The translations under genes were made by a program, and so were the position numbers. Of a stretch of DNA of 52,255 nt, positions 31,772-39,416 are shown one piece after another. Source of the DNA: Candidatus Woesearchaeota archaeon (lineage in GTDB: Archaea; Nanobdellota; Nanobdellia; Woesearchaeales; GW2011-AR9); assembly GCA_018696595.1 (NCBI GenBank), contig JABHQW010000004.1, forward strand, positions 1 through 52,255. Reading direction: 5' to 3'. Position 1 is the first letter of the stretch, and every line of letters begins with the position of its first letter. Below the pieces are notes generated by a model. That model ran no database searches and was not told where the DNA came from. It saw only the letters and a list, made by a program, of their open reading frames with translations.

Positions 31772-32989
31772 ATGGCTAACGAAGACACAAAGAAAAAAGT
31801 AGTATACTCAGAAACAATTGAATTAGATGATTTAGAAACAGAAAACAAAGCATTATTAGAAACTGTTGACCAACTTGAAGAAGAAAAGAAATTATCAGAT
31901 GTTCATGTTCGAAGGATGGAAGAAGAAACAGTAATGTTAAAAGAATTATTTAATAAAACAAGTTCTGAATTAAGTAACCTAAAGAAACCATCTTTGTTAG
32001 TTGCAGATGTAATCACTACAGACAAAGACCATAAAGCTGTAATTAAATTACCTAACGGCAACAAGTTTTATTGTAACATTTCTAACGAGATCTCAGAACT
32101 ATTTCCTGGAGATTCTGTATTAGTAGAACAAAAAGCATTGAATATTGTTAAAAGAATTGATTTAGGAGAAAACCAAGAAGTTGAAAAGTTTGTAATCATG
32201 GAAAAACCTAAAGAAAACTGGAAAGATATTGGTGGATTAAAAGAAGAAATTGAAGAAATTAAAGAAGTTATTGAATTACCTCTTAAGAAACCAGAACTGT
32301 TTAAGAAAGTCGGTATTAAACCACCAAAAGGAGTATTATTATATGGCCCACCTGGAACTGGTAAGACTTTACTCGCCAAAGCAGTTGCTCAAAGTACAAA
32401 CGCAACTTTTATTGAAGTTGTTGGATCCGAATTAGTTCAAAAGTTTATTGGAGAAGGAGCAAAGTTGATTAAAGAAATCTTTAATTTAGCTAGAAGAAAA
32501 GCACCTTCAATTGTTTTTATTGATGAAATTGATGCTCTTGCTGCTAAAAGAATGGAAACTGGAACTTCTGGAGAAAGAGAAGTTAATAGAACTTTCATGC
32601 AGTTACTTGCAGAGTTAGATGGATTCAAATGTTTAGATGAAGTTAAAATTATTGGTGCAACTAATAGAATAGATATTCTAGATCATGCTATGATTCGTCC
32701 TGGCCGTTTAGACAGATTAATTGAAGTTAGCTTACCAGATGCTTCCGGCAGATTAGAAGTTCTTAAAGTTCATACCAAAGAGATGAATTTACAGAAAGTT
32801 AAATTGAAAGAGTTATCTGAGTTAATGGAGAACTTTTCTGGAGCGGAAGTTCGAGCAGTTTGTACAGAAGCAGGCTACTTTGCTATTCGGAATGATCGGG
32901 ACCATGTTGGTCAAGACGATTTCTTAATGGCGATTGATAAAGTTCGGATGGAAGAGGAAGAAGAAGATAACGGTGGGTTCTTTGGATAA
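31772..32989 (+). CDS. PAN-type proteasome-activating AAA+ ATPase
   Basis: A 405-residue hexameric unfoldase. Residues 20-70 form a coiled coil, 72-130 an OB fold (VIKLPNGNKFYC, FPGDSVLVEQ), then the AAA+ core with Walker A GPPGTGKT (192-199), pore loop KFIGEGA, Walker B IVFIDEIDA and arginine-finger region IRPGRLDR. It threads substrates into the 20S proteasome. The C-terminus ends in GGFFG rather than the canonical HbYX (for example LYR), though FFG keeps the hydrophobic-aromatic order. A TATA box (TTTAAATATA) is just upstream of the ATG by about 30 nt. The next gene overlaps by one base. Confidence 0.9.
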   Translation: MANEDTKKKVVYSETIELDDLETENKALLETVDQLEEEKKLSDVHVRRMEEETVMLKELFNKTSSELSNLKKPSLLVADVITTDKDHKAVIKLPNGNKFYCNISNEISELFPGDSVLVEQKALNIVKRIDLGENQEVEKFVIMEKPKENWKDIGGLKEEIEEIKEVIELPLKKPELFKKVGIKPPKGVLLYGPPGTGKTLLAKAVAQSTNATFIEVVGSELVQKFIGEGAKLIKEIFNLARRKAPSIVFIDEIDALAAKRMETGTSGEREVNRTFMQLLAELDGFKCLDEVKIIGATNRIDILDHAMIRPGRLDRLIEVSLPDASGRLEVLKVHTKEMNLQKVKLKELSELMENFSGAEVRAVCTEAGYFAIRNDRDHVGQDDFLMAIDKVRMEEEEEDNGGFFG

Positions 32990-33429
32990 TGAAAGAAGAA
33001 TGTTGTAATATTTTTGAAGTATTTGATGAAGAAAATAATTTAATTAAAGAATACACCCATTGGAAACTATTACTAAGAAAGAAAAACACTAAACTTGGTG
33101 CCTGTGTATTAATCACAAAAAGGCACTTAGAAAGATTCTCAGATACGAATAATGAAGAGATGTTAGAGTTTGGAGCAATAGTAAAAGAAGTAGAAAATGC
33201 TTTAAAGAAATCATTCAATTATGATAAGATTAATTGGTTAATGTTAATGATGAAAGATAAACATACTCACTTCCATATAATGCCAAGATACAATGAATCT
33301 AAGACTTTTACTGAAAGAGAATGGAAAGATGAAGAGGGACCAAATCCATTGATTCAAAAGTTAGTAGAACCAATCCCACAAGATATTCTAAACCAAATAA
33401 AAGCAGAAATCAAGAAAAACCTTAATTAA
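32989..33429 (+). CDS. HIT-domain nucleotide hydrolase-type protein
   Basis: A 146-residue protein with a clear HIT signature: KDKHTHFHIMPRY, histidines 92, 94 and 96, the last being the expected catalytic one. The front has a FEVFDEENNL and WKLLLRKKNTKLGACVLITKRHLERF pattern typical of nucleotide-binding HIT proteins. It probably hydrolyses AMP-lysine, AMP-sulfate, Ap4A or similar. It starts on the last base of the PAN stop (TAATG), so it is translationally coupled to the proteasome ATPase gene. No zinc-binding front motif is seen apart from two adjacent cysteines at residues 5-6. Confidence 0.85.
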   Translation: MKEECCNIFEVFDEENNLIKEYTHWKLLLRKKNTKLGACVLITKRHLERFSDTNNEEMLEFGAIVKEVENALKKSFNYDKINWLMLMMKDKHTHFHIMPRYNESKTFTEREWKDEEGPNPLIQKLVEPIPQDILNQIKAEIKKNLN

Positions 33430-33457
33430 ATCTTAATTCTTCAAAGTTTATGGGCGC

Positions 33458-33510
33458 TCAGCAGTTACTTCCGTCTGGCATAGAGCCATTGGTGTTCACT
33501 TAATCATCAC
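33458..33510 (-). ncRNA. Candidate box C/D guide RNA
   Basis: On the minus strand a C box GTGATGA (33504-33510) and a D box CTGA (33458-33461) are 53 nt apart end to end, the length typical of archaeal C/D sRNAs. The stretch just before the D box (about 33462-33474, ACGGAAGTAACTG) would be the guide and could be compared with rRNA and tRNA. C' and D' boxes are not clear and the terminal stem is only about 2 bp. A TATA box 37 nt upstream points the same way. Confidence is limited by the missing internal boxes. Confidence 0.35.
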
Positions 33511-33546
33511 GCTTTCCACACTTTAATAGTTGATTCTTAGCCGTAC

Positions 33547-33554
33547 TTATAAAT
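33547..33554 (-). promoter_or_regulatory. TATA box of the candidate C/D RNA
   Basis: Minus-strand TTTATAAG lies 37-44 nt upstream of the C box, so transcription would begin about 12-15 nt before the box. The cold-shock gene on the other strand has its own TATA at about 33570-33579, so this box is free for the RNA. Confidence 0.4.
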
Positions 33555-33647
33555 TTTTATGAGGAAAGTTTATAAAATAAACAAACAATACTAGACAAAA
33601 GTTAACTAGAATACAAAGAATTTATTTTAGTCGGAGGAAAAAGTAAA

Positions 33648-34139
33648 ATGGAAGGAACAGTAAAGTTTTTTAACAGAAGAAAAGGATTTGGTTTTGTGAG
33701 CGGAGATGACGGCAAAGATTATTTTGTACATTTCACTGCGCTTGGAGAAGGAACATTTCTAAGAGACAATGACAGAGTATCTTTTGAAGCCGCAGAAGGT
33801 GAAAGAGGATTAAAAGCTGAGAAAGTAGCTTTATTAGAAAAAGCATCTGACCGATCAGACTTACCTGCTGAAGAAGGATCTGAAGCCCCTGCTGAAGAGA
33901 CAACTGAAGAAGCTCCTGCTCAAGAAGAAGCTGCACCTGAAGCTGAAGAAGCTGCTGCTGAGGAAACAACCGAAGAAGAAGCTGCACCCGCTGAAGAAGC
34001 TCCTGTCGAAGAAGAATCTGCTCCGGAAGAAGAAACTCCTGCAGAAGAACCTGCTCAAGAAGAAACCCCAGCTGAAGAGCCTACCGAAGAACCGAAGGAA
34101 GAAGAAGCACCAGTTGAAGAAGAAAAGAAAGAAGAATAA
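33648..34139 (+). CDS. Cold-shock domain protein with long acidic tail
   Basis: A 163-residue protein. Residues 1-67 are a complete cold-shock domain (GTVKFFNRRKGFGFVSGDDGKDYFVHFTAL) with both RNA-binding motifs KGFGFV and YFVHF. Residues 70-163 are an acidic repeat tail dominated by Glu, Ala, Pro and Thr (EEAPAEE type units). Cold-shock proteins of about 67 residues are usual; the 95-residue tail is not. It should bind single-stranded RNA, and the tail may modulate binding or phase behaviour (inference). A GGAGG site precedes the ATG, with a TATA box (TTTATAAAA) near 33570. Confidence 0.9.
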   Translation: MEGTVKFFNRRKGFGFVSGDDGKDYFVHFTALGEGTFLRDNDRVSFEAAEGERGLKAEKVALLEKASDRSDLPAEEGSEAPAEETTEEAPAQEEAAPEAEEAAAEETTEEEAAPAEEAPVEEESAPEEETPAEEPAQEETPAEEPTEEPKEEEAPVEEEKKEE

Positions 34140-34168
34140 TTCTTTTAAATTTTTATTTTTTTATTTAT
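34140..34168 (+). terminator. Oligo-T terminator of the cold-shock gene
   Basis: Directly after the cold-shock stop codon comes a T-dominated stretch (TTCTTTTAAATTTTTATTTTTTTATTTATTTA) with no hairpin, the usual archaeal transcription stop. It also borders the convergent trm5 gene. Confidence 0.45.
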
Positions 34169-35194
34169 TTATTTTCTTAATATCTTTATATCAAAACAAA
34201 CCCTATAAACACTAGGAGAAAATTGCCCACATTTAACTTTACGTAAAATCCTACATCTCTTCTTGTTCTTCTTACAGATCTCGCGAATATTTTTAGCCAC
34301 TACAGCAAACTCAGCTTCAGATAAAAAATCGTATAAATGAACCACACCATTATCTTTAATTTTCTTTAAAGCTAATCCCAAGAACTGATCTCCTGTTTTA
34401 GGAAGGGGCATTGAGATTCGATCAAACTTTTTACGAACCTTAGGCAGAAGATCCCGAACATCCCCATTGAAAATAGCAACTCGACTATCCAGCCGATTTA
34501 ATGAAACATTTGTTAAAGCATATTGGTGAGCAAGTGAATTCATTTCAATCCCATAAATTAATTTAGCAGAAGAATTCTTTGCAATCACTAAAGGAAACGG
34601 AGCAGCACCAGAAAACATTACTAAAACTTCTTCTTTCGGTTTAACAAGACGGGCAATTCTTAACCGCTCATTTGCAGACCGAGCAGAAAAATAAGTTTTT
34701 TCTAAATCTAACTTGATTTTTACACCATTTTCAAAATGAATTGTTTCTTTGCTTCTCTTGCCAGCAAGGATTTTAACTTTTCTTAACCTAAACTCACCAG
34801 AATGAATTTTATCTTTCTTAACCACCGTTTCAATATTGTGGTTCTGTTTCAAGTAAGCTTGAGCAATAAGTTTTTCCTTTTTTTTAAGTTCATCAGGAAC
34901 TTCAAGAACCATAATCTTTCCTACAACTTCTAAAGACCGAGGGATTAATTTCATTTCTTTGGCTGTTAGTTTCCCTTTCAACAATTCATCAATCGTTGCA
35001 TGTTTTTCTTTTTTAGGAAATTTAAATTTGGTGTTAACAACTTTAGCCTTAGGAACTTTCATTTTCTTAACAATAGGAAAATAAATATAACCTAATTCTT
35101 TAACTACAAGATAATCTGGATGGGTCAACTTCTTAGCCACTAAGAAATTCTTGACTTTCTGGGCATTCTTTAATTCAGTGTAAGCTGCTAACAT
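34169..35194 (-). CDS. trm5: tRNA (guanine-37 N1)-methyltransferase, Trm5-like
   Basis: A 341-residue class I methyltransferase that would methylate G37 of tRNAs. The RNA-binding N-terminal part (about 1-160) has KGKLTAKEMKLIPRSLEVVGKIMVLEVP. Then FSARSANERLRIA, motif I VLVMFSGAAPFPLVIAK, YGIEMNSLAHQYALTNVSLN, GDVRDLLP and SMPLPKTG follow in the Trm5 order. The start is the ATG of MLAAYTELK, 27 nt from a TATA box; a longer hydrophobic-looking frame upstream crosses the divergent promoter and is rejected. The protein is slightly longer than archaeal Trm5 because of an insertion near residue 60-80. Confidence 0.85.
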   Translation of the reverse strand: MLAAYTELKNAQKVKNFLVAKKLTHPDYLVVKELGYIYFPIVKKMKVPKAKVVNTKFKFPKKEKHATIDELLKGKLTAKEMKLIPRSLEVVGKIMVLEVPDELKKKEKLIAQAYLKQNHNIETVVKKDKIHSGEFRLRKVKILAGKRSKETIHFENGVKIKLDLEKTYFSARSANERLRIARLVKPKEEVLVMFSGAAPFPLVIAKNSSAKLIYGIEMNSLAHQYALTNVSLNRLDSRVAIFNGDVRDLLPKVRKKFDRISMPLPKTGDQFLGLALKKIKDNGVVHLYDFLSEAEFAVVAKNIREICKKNKKRCRILRKVKCGQFSPSVYRVCFDIKILRK

Positions 35195-35215
35195 AATTCC
35201 AATTAAAGAATAAAG

Positions 35216-35226
35216 ATTTATAAAAT
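35216..35226. promoter_or_regulatory. Symmetric TATA box shared by divergent genes
   Basis: ATTTATAAAAT is near-palindromic and centred at 35221, 26-27 nt from both the trm5 ATG (35194) and the ATPase ATG (35247). A single box at the standard leaderless distance for both genes indicates one bidirectional promoter; no second TATA fits in the 52-bp gap. Confidence 0.6.
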
Positions 35227-35246
35227 TAACTAGTATTCTTGTCAAT

Positions 35247-36077
35247 ATGAAAAAGAGAACGAAGAAGAAATTAGCAAAATTTGGTAAAAAAACAGCTAAA
35301 GCAGTTATTACTGCACCTTTCAAAGGCCTCTGGTGGCTAACTAAAAAATCTTATTCTGGAGGTAAAAGTGTAATAGTCAAAACTAAAACTAAAGTTGAAG
35401 AGAAAAAAGTAGCAAAGAAGAAACCCAAAACCCAAGCAAAGTATGATTCATTAAAAGAATTAAGGTTAAAAAAAGGAAAGCTGCCACATTTTGAGAATAA
35501 ACTATACAATAACAAAAGTACAATTGGATTAATTCTAGGAGCTAGAGGGACAGGAAAATCTGCTATTGGAATGCGGTTATTAGAGAATTTCAAAGCTAAA
35601 ACAGATAAGCAAATTTATGCCCTTGGATTTAAAGATGAATCTTTACCTGATTGGATTAAAGCAATTGGAAACATTGAAGAAATTAAAAATAATTCTGTTA
35701 TTTTAATCGATGAAGGAGGGGTTGAATTCTCTTCAAGAAAAGCAATGAGTGGCGCCAACACATTTTTATCAGAATTATTGTTAATCGCCAGACATAAAGA
35801 CTTGTCTGTAATATTCATCACCCAAAATTCTTCTAATCTAGAAATTAATGCCATTCGACAAGCAGATTACTTAGTCATGAAACCAAGCTCTTTGTTACAG
35901 AAAGATTTTGAACGGAAAAAGATTAAAGATGTTTATTCTCAAGTTGATAAAGATTTTGAAGAATTAAATGACCCAGGGTTAACTTACATTTATGCTAACA
36001 ATTATTTAGGGTTTGTTTCTAACTCGTTACCCAGTTTCTGGAGTGATAAAGTCAGTAAAGGTTATTCTAAAAGGTAA
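35247..36077 (+). CDS. P-loop ATPase resembling Zot/HerA-type ATPases
   Basis: A 276-residue ATPase. Residues 1-75 are strongly basic, with an aromatic patch (FKGLWWLTK) that could touch membrane or nucleic acid. The NTPase core has Walker A GARGTGKS (98-105), Walker B VILIDEGG (151-158), ARHKDLSVIFITQN as a sensor strand and a last conserved patch around DYLVMKPSS. The DEGG after Walker B and the recruitment-like helix fit zonular-occludens-toxin or packaging/pumping ATPases. No phage or conjugation gene is close by. It is divergent from trm5 by one promoter and followed 2 nt later by a methyltransferase. Confidence 0.75.
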   Translation: MKKRTKKKLAKFGKKTAKAVITAPFKGLWWLTKKSYSGGKSVIVKTKTKVEEKKVAKKKPKTQAKYDSLKELRLKKGKLPHFENKLYNNKSTIGLILGARGTGKSAIGMRLLENFKAKTDKQIYALGFKDESLPDWIKAIGNIEEIKNNSVILIDEGGVEFSSRKAMSGANTFLSELLLIARHKDLSVIFITQNSSNLEINAIRQADYLVMKPSSLLQKDFERKKIKDVYSQVDKDFEELNDPGLTYIYANNYLGFVSNSLPSFWSDKVSKGYSKR

Positions 36078-36079
36078 AA

Positions 36080-36724
36080 ATGGATCAAAATTTATTTGAA
36101 CAAAAATATATGGAAAAGTCGTGGAAAATTAAAAAAAATCCTTATCAAAAATATATCATTGAGGAATCAGTCAAGAAATGGGCACAATTCCTTAAAGAAA
36201 AAAAGATTAAAGGTAAATTGTTAGATGTTGGTTGTGGCAATGGTAAAAATTCAGTTTACTTTGCTCAAAAAGGATTTAAAGTATTAGGGGTTGATTTTAC
36301 TAAGGAAGCAATTAACTTGTCTCAGAAATATGCAAACACAAAGAAATCTTCTGCAAAATTTGAAATTAAAGATATAACAAAAAAACAATTTAATAATGAA
36401 AAAGAATATGAGGTTGTAATTGATTGTGGTTGTTTACATCATTTAAGAAAAAAATATTGGAACCAATATAAAAAAAACATTTTGAGATTAATTAAAGAGA
36501 AAGGATATTTTTATTTACATGGATTTAGTGTTAATAGCAAGAAAATAGATAATGTTTCTAAAAAAAGAAATTGGGTTGTTAGAAAAGGACACTACACTCA
36601 CTTTTTTTCAATAAAAGAAGTTCAAGATTTATTTGGCAAAGATTTCAAGATTATTGAAACCTACGAATTTAAAAATCTTAATAATAAGTTTATAGTTAGA
36701 ACATTTTATATGCAAAGAATTTAG
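36080..36724 (+). CDS. Class I SAM-dependent methyltransferase
   Basis: A 214-residue methyltransferase with motif I LLDVGCGNGKNSVYFAQKGF near residue 50, VLGVDFTKEAINLSQKYA after it, YEVVIDCGCLHHLRKKY at motif IV and ILRLIKEKGYFYLHGF at motif VI. The clustered pattern resembles small-molecule methyltransferases (thiopurine or tellurite resistance type). It lies 2 nt after the ATPase gene with no ribosome-binding site of its own, so it is probably co-translated. Substrate not known. Its composition is more AT-rich (Lys/Asn-heavy) than neighbours. Confidence 0.8.
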   Translation: MDQNLFEQKYMEKSWKIKKNPYQKYIIEESVKKWAQFLKEKKIKGKLLDVGCGNGKNSVYFAQKGFKVLGVDFTKEAINLSQKYANTKKSSAKFEIKDITKKQFNNEKEYEVVIDCGCLHHLRKKYWNQYKKNILRLIKEKGYFYLHGFSVNSKKIDNVSKKRNWVVRKGHYTHFFSIKEVQDLFGKDFKIIETYEFKNLNNKFIVRTFYMQRI

Positions 36725-36732
36725 AAACATAA

Positions 36733-37770
36733 CTAGAAGAAACTTCCTAATCCTTTCTGAGATAACTCTTCTTTCTTATCTTTAATCTTAGCTAACTTAG
36801 ACTTAACCCGATCTAAAGAAAAGTCGTGTCCGTCAACTAATAATTTAATCAACTTCTCTTCATCAAAGTTGTTCCATTCTAGATTATAATCATCGCTAAC
36901 TTTCATTTCTTTAATGGTGTTGAAAACTTCTCTCCATTCTAAATCAGGATAGTGTTCTTCCCACTTAACTTCTTTAAACAACACATCAAAATTGTTAGCA
37001 TGTTCATTAACTAGTTTCATTGCTGTCTTAGGTCCAATACCTTTCACACCGCCAGGGTTGTAATCAGTTCCAACAAGAATTGCTAAAACAATTAACTGAT
37101 CTAAATCTATTTTTAACTCATCTAAAACATCTTTTAACATAATTTCTTCTGGCTTAACAGTAGTATAAGCAAACTTTCCAGCTTTCTTTCTTTTTCCGGC
37201 AATGGATAAATTTCTTACTAACCTCGGGCAAGAAAAAATCAAATTATCATAATCTTGAGAGATAGAAGCATAAGCATCCCCTCGTTTAACCATATACGCA
37301 GTTTGTGCTTCTCCTTCACTTGGAGCTTGAACAATTGGTAAACCCAATAATGTAATAATTCTTTTAGCATCAGCAATCATATCTTTGTCTAACTTAACAG
37401 TTCTAGAAGCAAATTTGCGCATATCTTCTAGATTACCCGCTTCTTCTGCTTCTTTTAATTTCAAAGAAGCTTCCTTTTTTACTTTCGTCCTTTTTTCCCA
37501 AGTTTTTAATTTTAAATCTGGGGCTTTACCATCAAAAACAAAAACTAATTTCAAACCTTCTTCCATAAATGAAGTTGTTCTATTGAAAAGACCAATTAAG
37601 TGTGAAGTGACTCTACCTTGAGAATCTGTTAAAGCAGAACCATCCATTCCGCGAATGGTAGTTAAGAACTGGTAAAGCATATTCATTGTATCTATTGCCA
37701 GAACTTTACCTTTCAGATCTTTAATAGCTATTTCTTTTCGTACAACTAAATCTTTGAATTGTAATCCCAT
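36733..37770 (-). CDS. fen: Flap endonuclease 1
   Basis: A 345-residue structure-specific nuclease that removes 5' flaps at replication and repair sites. The N-terminal domain has GKVLAIDTMNMLYQFL and LVFVFDGKAPDLK with metal aspartates. The internal domain has PSEGEAQTAYMVKRGDAYASISQDYDNLIF. The helix-hairpin-helix is VGTDYNPGGVKGIGPKTAMKLV. The C-terminus QKGLGSFF is a PCNA-interacting PIP box. All active-site acids are present. It is the last of a three-gene operon with a DUF5680-type gene and a winged-helix protein. Confidence 0.95.
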   Translation of the reverse strand: MGLQFKDLVVRKEIAIKDLKGKVLAIDTMNMLYQFLTTIRGMDGSALTDSQGRVTSHLIGLFNRTTSFMEEGLKLVFVFDGKAPDLKLKTWEKRTKVKKEASLKLKEAEEAGNLEDMRKFASRTVKLDKDMIADAKRIITLLGLPIVQAPSEGEAQTAYMVKRGDAYASISQDYDNLIFSCPRLVRNLSIAGKRKKAGKFAYTTVKPEEIMLKDVLDELKIDLDQLIVLAILVGTDYNPGGVKGIGPKTAMKLVNEHANNFDVLFKEVKWEEHYPDLEWREVFNTIKEMKVSDDYNLEWNNFDEEKLIKLLVDGHDFSLDRVKSKLAKIKDKKEELSQKGLGSFF

Positions 37771-37773
37771 ATT

Positions 37774-38223
37774 CTACTTTCCCTTAATCATTCCACCATG
37801 ATAATCTAATTCATAAACTAATTCTTCTTGATAATAAATCTTTTCCTTTCCTTTAAATTTTTCTATTGTTCCTTGAGATTCGTCTGTATATTTCCAATTT
37901 CCTTCATTGAATTTAGAAGGCCCCCTAAAAGGACGATCTGTTTTAACTAAAGACATTGCTTTTTTTAGAAACACAATCATCTCATTTGCGGAAACTTTCT
38001 CAGAAACTATTCCCCCATAATAATTCATGCCCCAAATAAATTTTCCTTGATAGAAAACAATCTCTTCTCCAATAAAAGGATCGAAGCCAAAGTAAGTATC
38101 TACATATTTGTAATCGCCTTCTTGATAAGAAAGAACTTTTGCACCTGTTTCTAGTTTCTCTGCTTCTCCTGTAGGATAACCTGTTATCTTTGCTTTAACT
38201 AGAAATTCATTTAGTTTCATCAT
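37774..38223 (-). CDS. DUF5680-like protein
   Basis: A 149-residue soluble protein with two similar halves of strands. SYQEGDYKYVDTYFGFDPFIGEEIVFYQGKFIWGMNYYGG is typical for DUF5680 proteins, and the C-terminus repeats the theme with EKIYYQEELVYELDYHGG. A GPSKFNEGNWKYTD segment links them. Its function is unknown in the family. The ATG falls inside the end of the upstream winged-helix gene (17-nt overlap) and fen follows 3 nt after its stop codon, so all three are one operon. The start codon doublet ATGATG leaves one residue of uncertainty. Confidence 0.75.
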   Translation of the reverse strand: MMKLNEFLVKAKITGYPTGEAEKLETGAKVLSYQEGDYKYVDTYFGFDPFIGEEIVFYQGKFIWGMNYYGGIVSEKVSANEMIVFLKKAMSLVKTDRPFRGPSKFNEGNWKYTDESQGTIEKFKGKEKIYYQEELVYELDYHGGMIKGK

Positions 38224-39352
38224 CTATTTTCCTAACAACAACGTTCTCAAACACACCAGATTCTAACATCTCTTCTGCTTTCTTAGTAATCTCGTTAGTA
38301 TATAAGAATAATAAAGGTAACTTTTTAGTTTGTGCTTCCATATATGCGGCAGAAATATCTTTCTCATCACACCGGTTTTTAGATTTAGCTTTACAGAAAT
38401 AAGTAATATGTCCAACCGCAGAAGGAACCTTAACCGAATAATCAATCTCGGAATTCTTTCTAACAATCTCTTTATTTCTGATAATTATTCTCAAGGATTC
38501 AAAGAACACATTAACAACTGGAGAAAATTCATCTTCAACAACTTTCTTTTTCTTTCTAATAATTTTATCTTTAATCTTTTGCATAACTGTTGGTTTCTTT
38601 TCTTCTTTTTCAGTTGATTCCTTCTCAACAAATGTTTCTTCTTCAACTTCTTCTTTTTCAATTACTTTCTTTTCTGCTTTTTTACTTTCTTCGGTTAATT
38701 TCTTCTGTTCTTCTTTAATCTCTTTTTCCTCAGCAACTTCTTCTTTAGCTTTCACAACTGGGGTTTCTTGAACTGGTTCTTTAGTTTCCTCTTTTTCCTC
38801 AACTTCTTCTTGAACTTCTTCAGTTGTCTCTTCAACCACTTTTTCTGGTTCCACTTCAGTCTCTGCAACAACTTCAGGAACATCTTCAGTAGTAACTGTT
38901 TCTTTAACACCGGTAAGAATTTCTTTAATATTAATATTAGCTTCCTCGTTACTCATTAAATGCCATTTCCAAAATAATTCGGTTTTGTTAGGAATGTTAA
39001 CATTTAAAGGAATAGCAAAATCTTTAAGATTTCTTAAGCCAACTTTTTCCACTAATTCTAAATCTGCTTCTCTCAAAACTTTCTGATCTTTCAACTTTTC
39101 TAAAACTAAAAAATCTTTAGGATTAACATTGTCTGCAGCAAAGTCAAACAACATAGCTTCTTGACCTGGCAAAAAGTATAATGGCGAACCACCAATCTTT
39201 AATTTAGAAATTTTAATCTTTCCTTGTGAAGCTAAATCAGATAAATGTGCTGAAGCCAATAAGATATTTGTATTAATATTTTTAGCTACTTTTGCAGGTA
39301 TTGTTGGTCCGGTTACCTTTATAAAACTCAATATTTTATCCTGATCTAGCAT
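38207..39352 (-). CDS. Winged-helix protein with acidic linker and nuclease-like C-domain
   Basis: A 381-residue protein in three parts. Residues 1-65 form a winged helix (ILSFIKVTGPTIPAKVAKNI...). Residues about 150-265 are a long disordered linker of Glu, Lys and Val. Residues 270-381 form a small alpha/beta domain with IDYSVKVPS, ITYFCKAKSKNRCDEKDISAAYMEAQTKKLPLLFLY; the D...C/E-x-K spacing recalls PD-(D/E)XK nucleases, but the acidic residue before K is a Cys here, so activity is doubtful. A TATATAAAC box about 25 nt upstream indicates a leaderless start. It heads the operon with a DUF5680-type gene and fen. Confidence 0.7.
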   Translation of the reverse strand: MLDQDKILSFIKVTGPTIPAKVAKNINTNILLASAHLSDLASQGKIKISKLKIGGSPLYFLPGQEAMLFDFAADNVNPKDFLVLEKLKDQKVLREADLELVEKVGLRNLKDFAIPLNVNIPNKTELFWKWHLMSNEEANINIKEILTGVKETVTTEDVPEVVAETEVEPEKVVEETTEEVQEEVEEKEETKEPVQETPVVKAKEEVAEEKEIKEEQKKLTEESKKAEKKVIEKEEVEEETFVEKESTEKEEKKPTVMQKIKDKIIRKKKKVVEDEFSPVVNVFFESLRIIIRNKEIVRKNSEIDYSVKVPSAVGHITYFCKAKSKNRCDEKDISAAYMEAQTKKLPLLFLYTNEITKKAEEMLESGVFENVVVRKIDDETK

Positions 39353-39416
39353 AGGATTGTATTACTATAAGGGGTTTATATAGTTTTCGAGACTAGAGGG
39401 ATAAAAAGAAAAGAAA

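Noticed and set aside
34169-35323. A 384-codon version of trm5 starting in the divergent gene
   Set aside because: The extra hydrophobic N-terminus is the antisense of the ATPase gene start, and the TATA box at 35216-35226 places the start at 35194.
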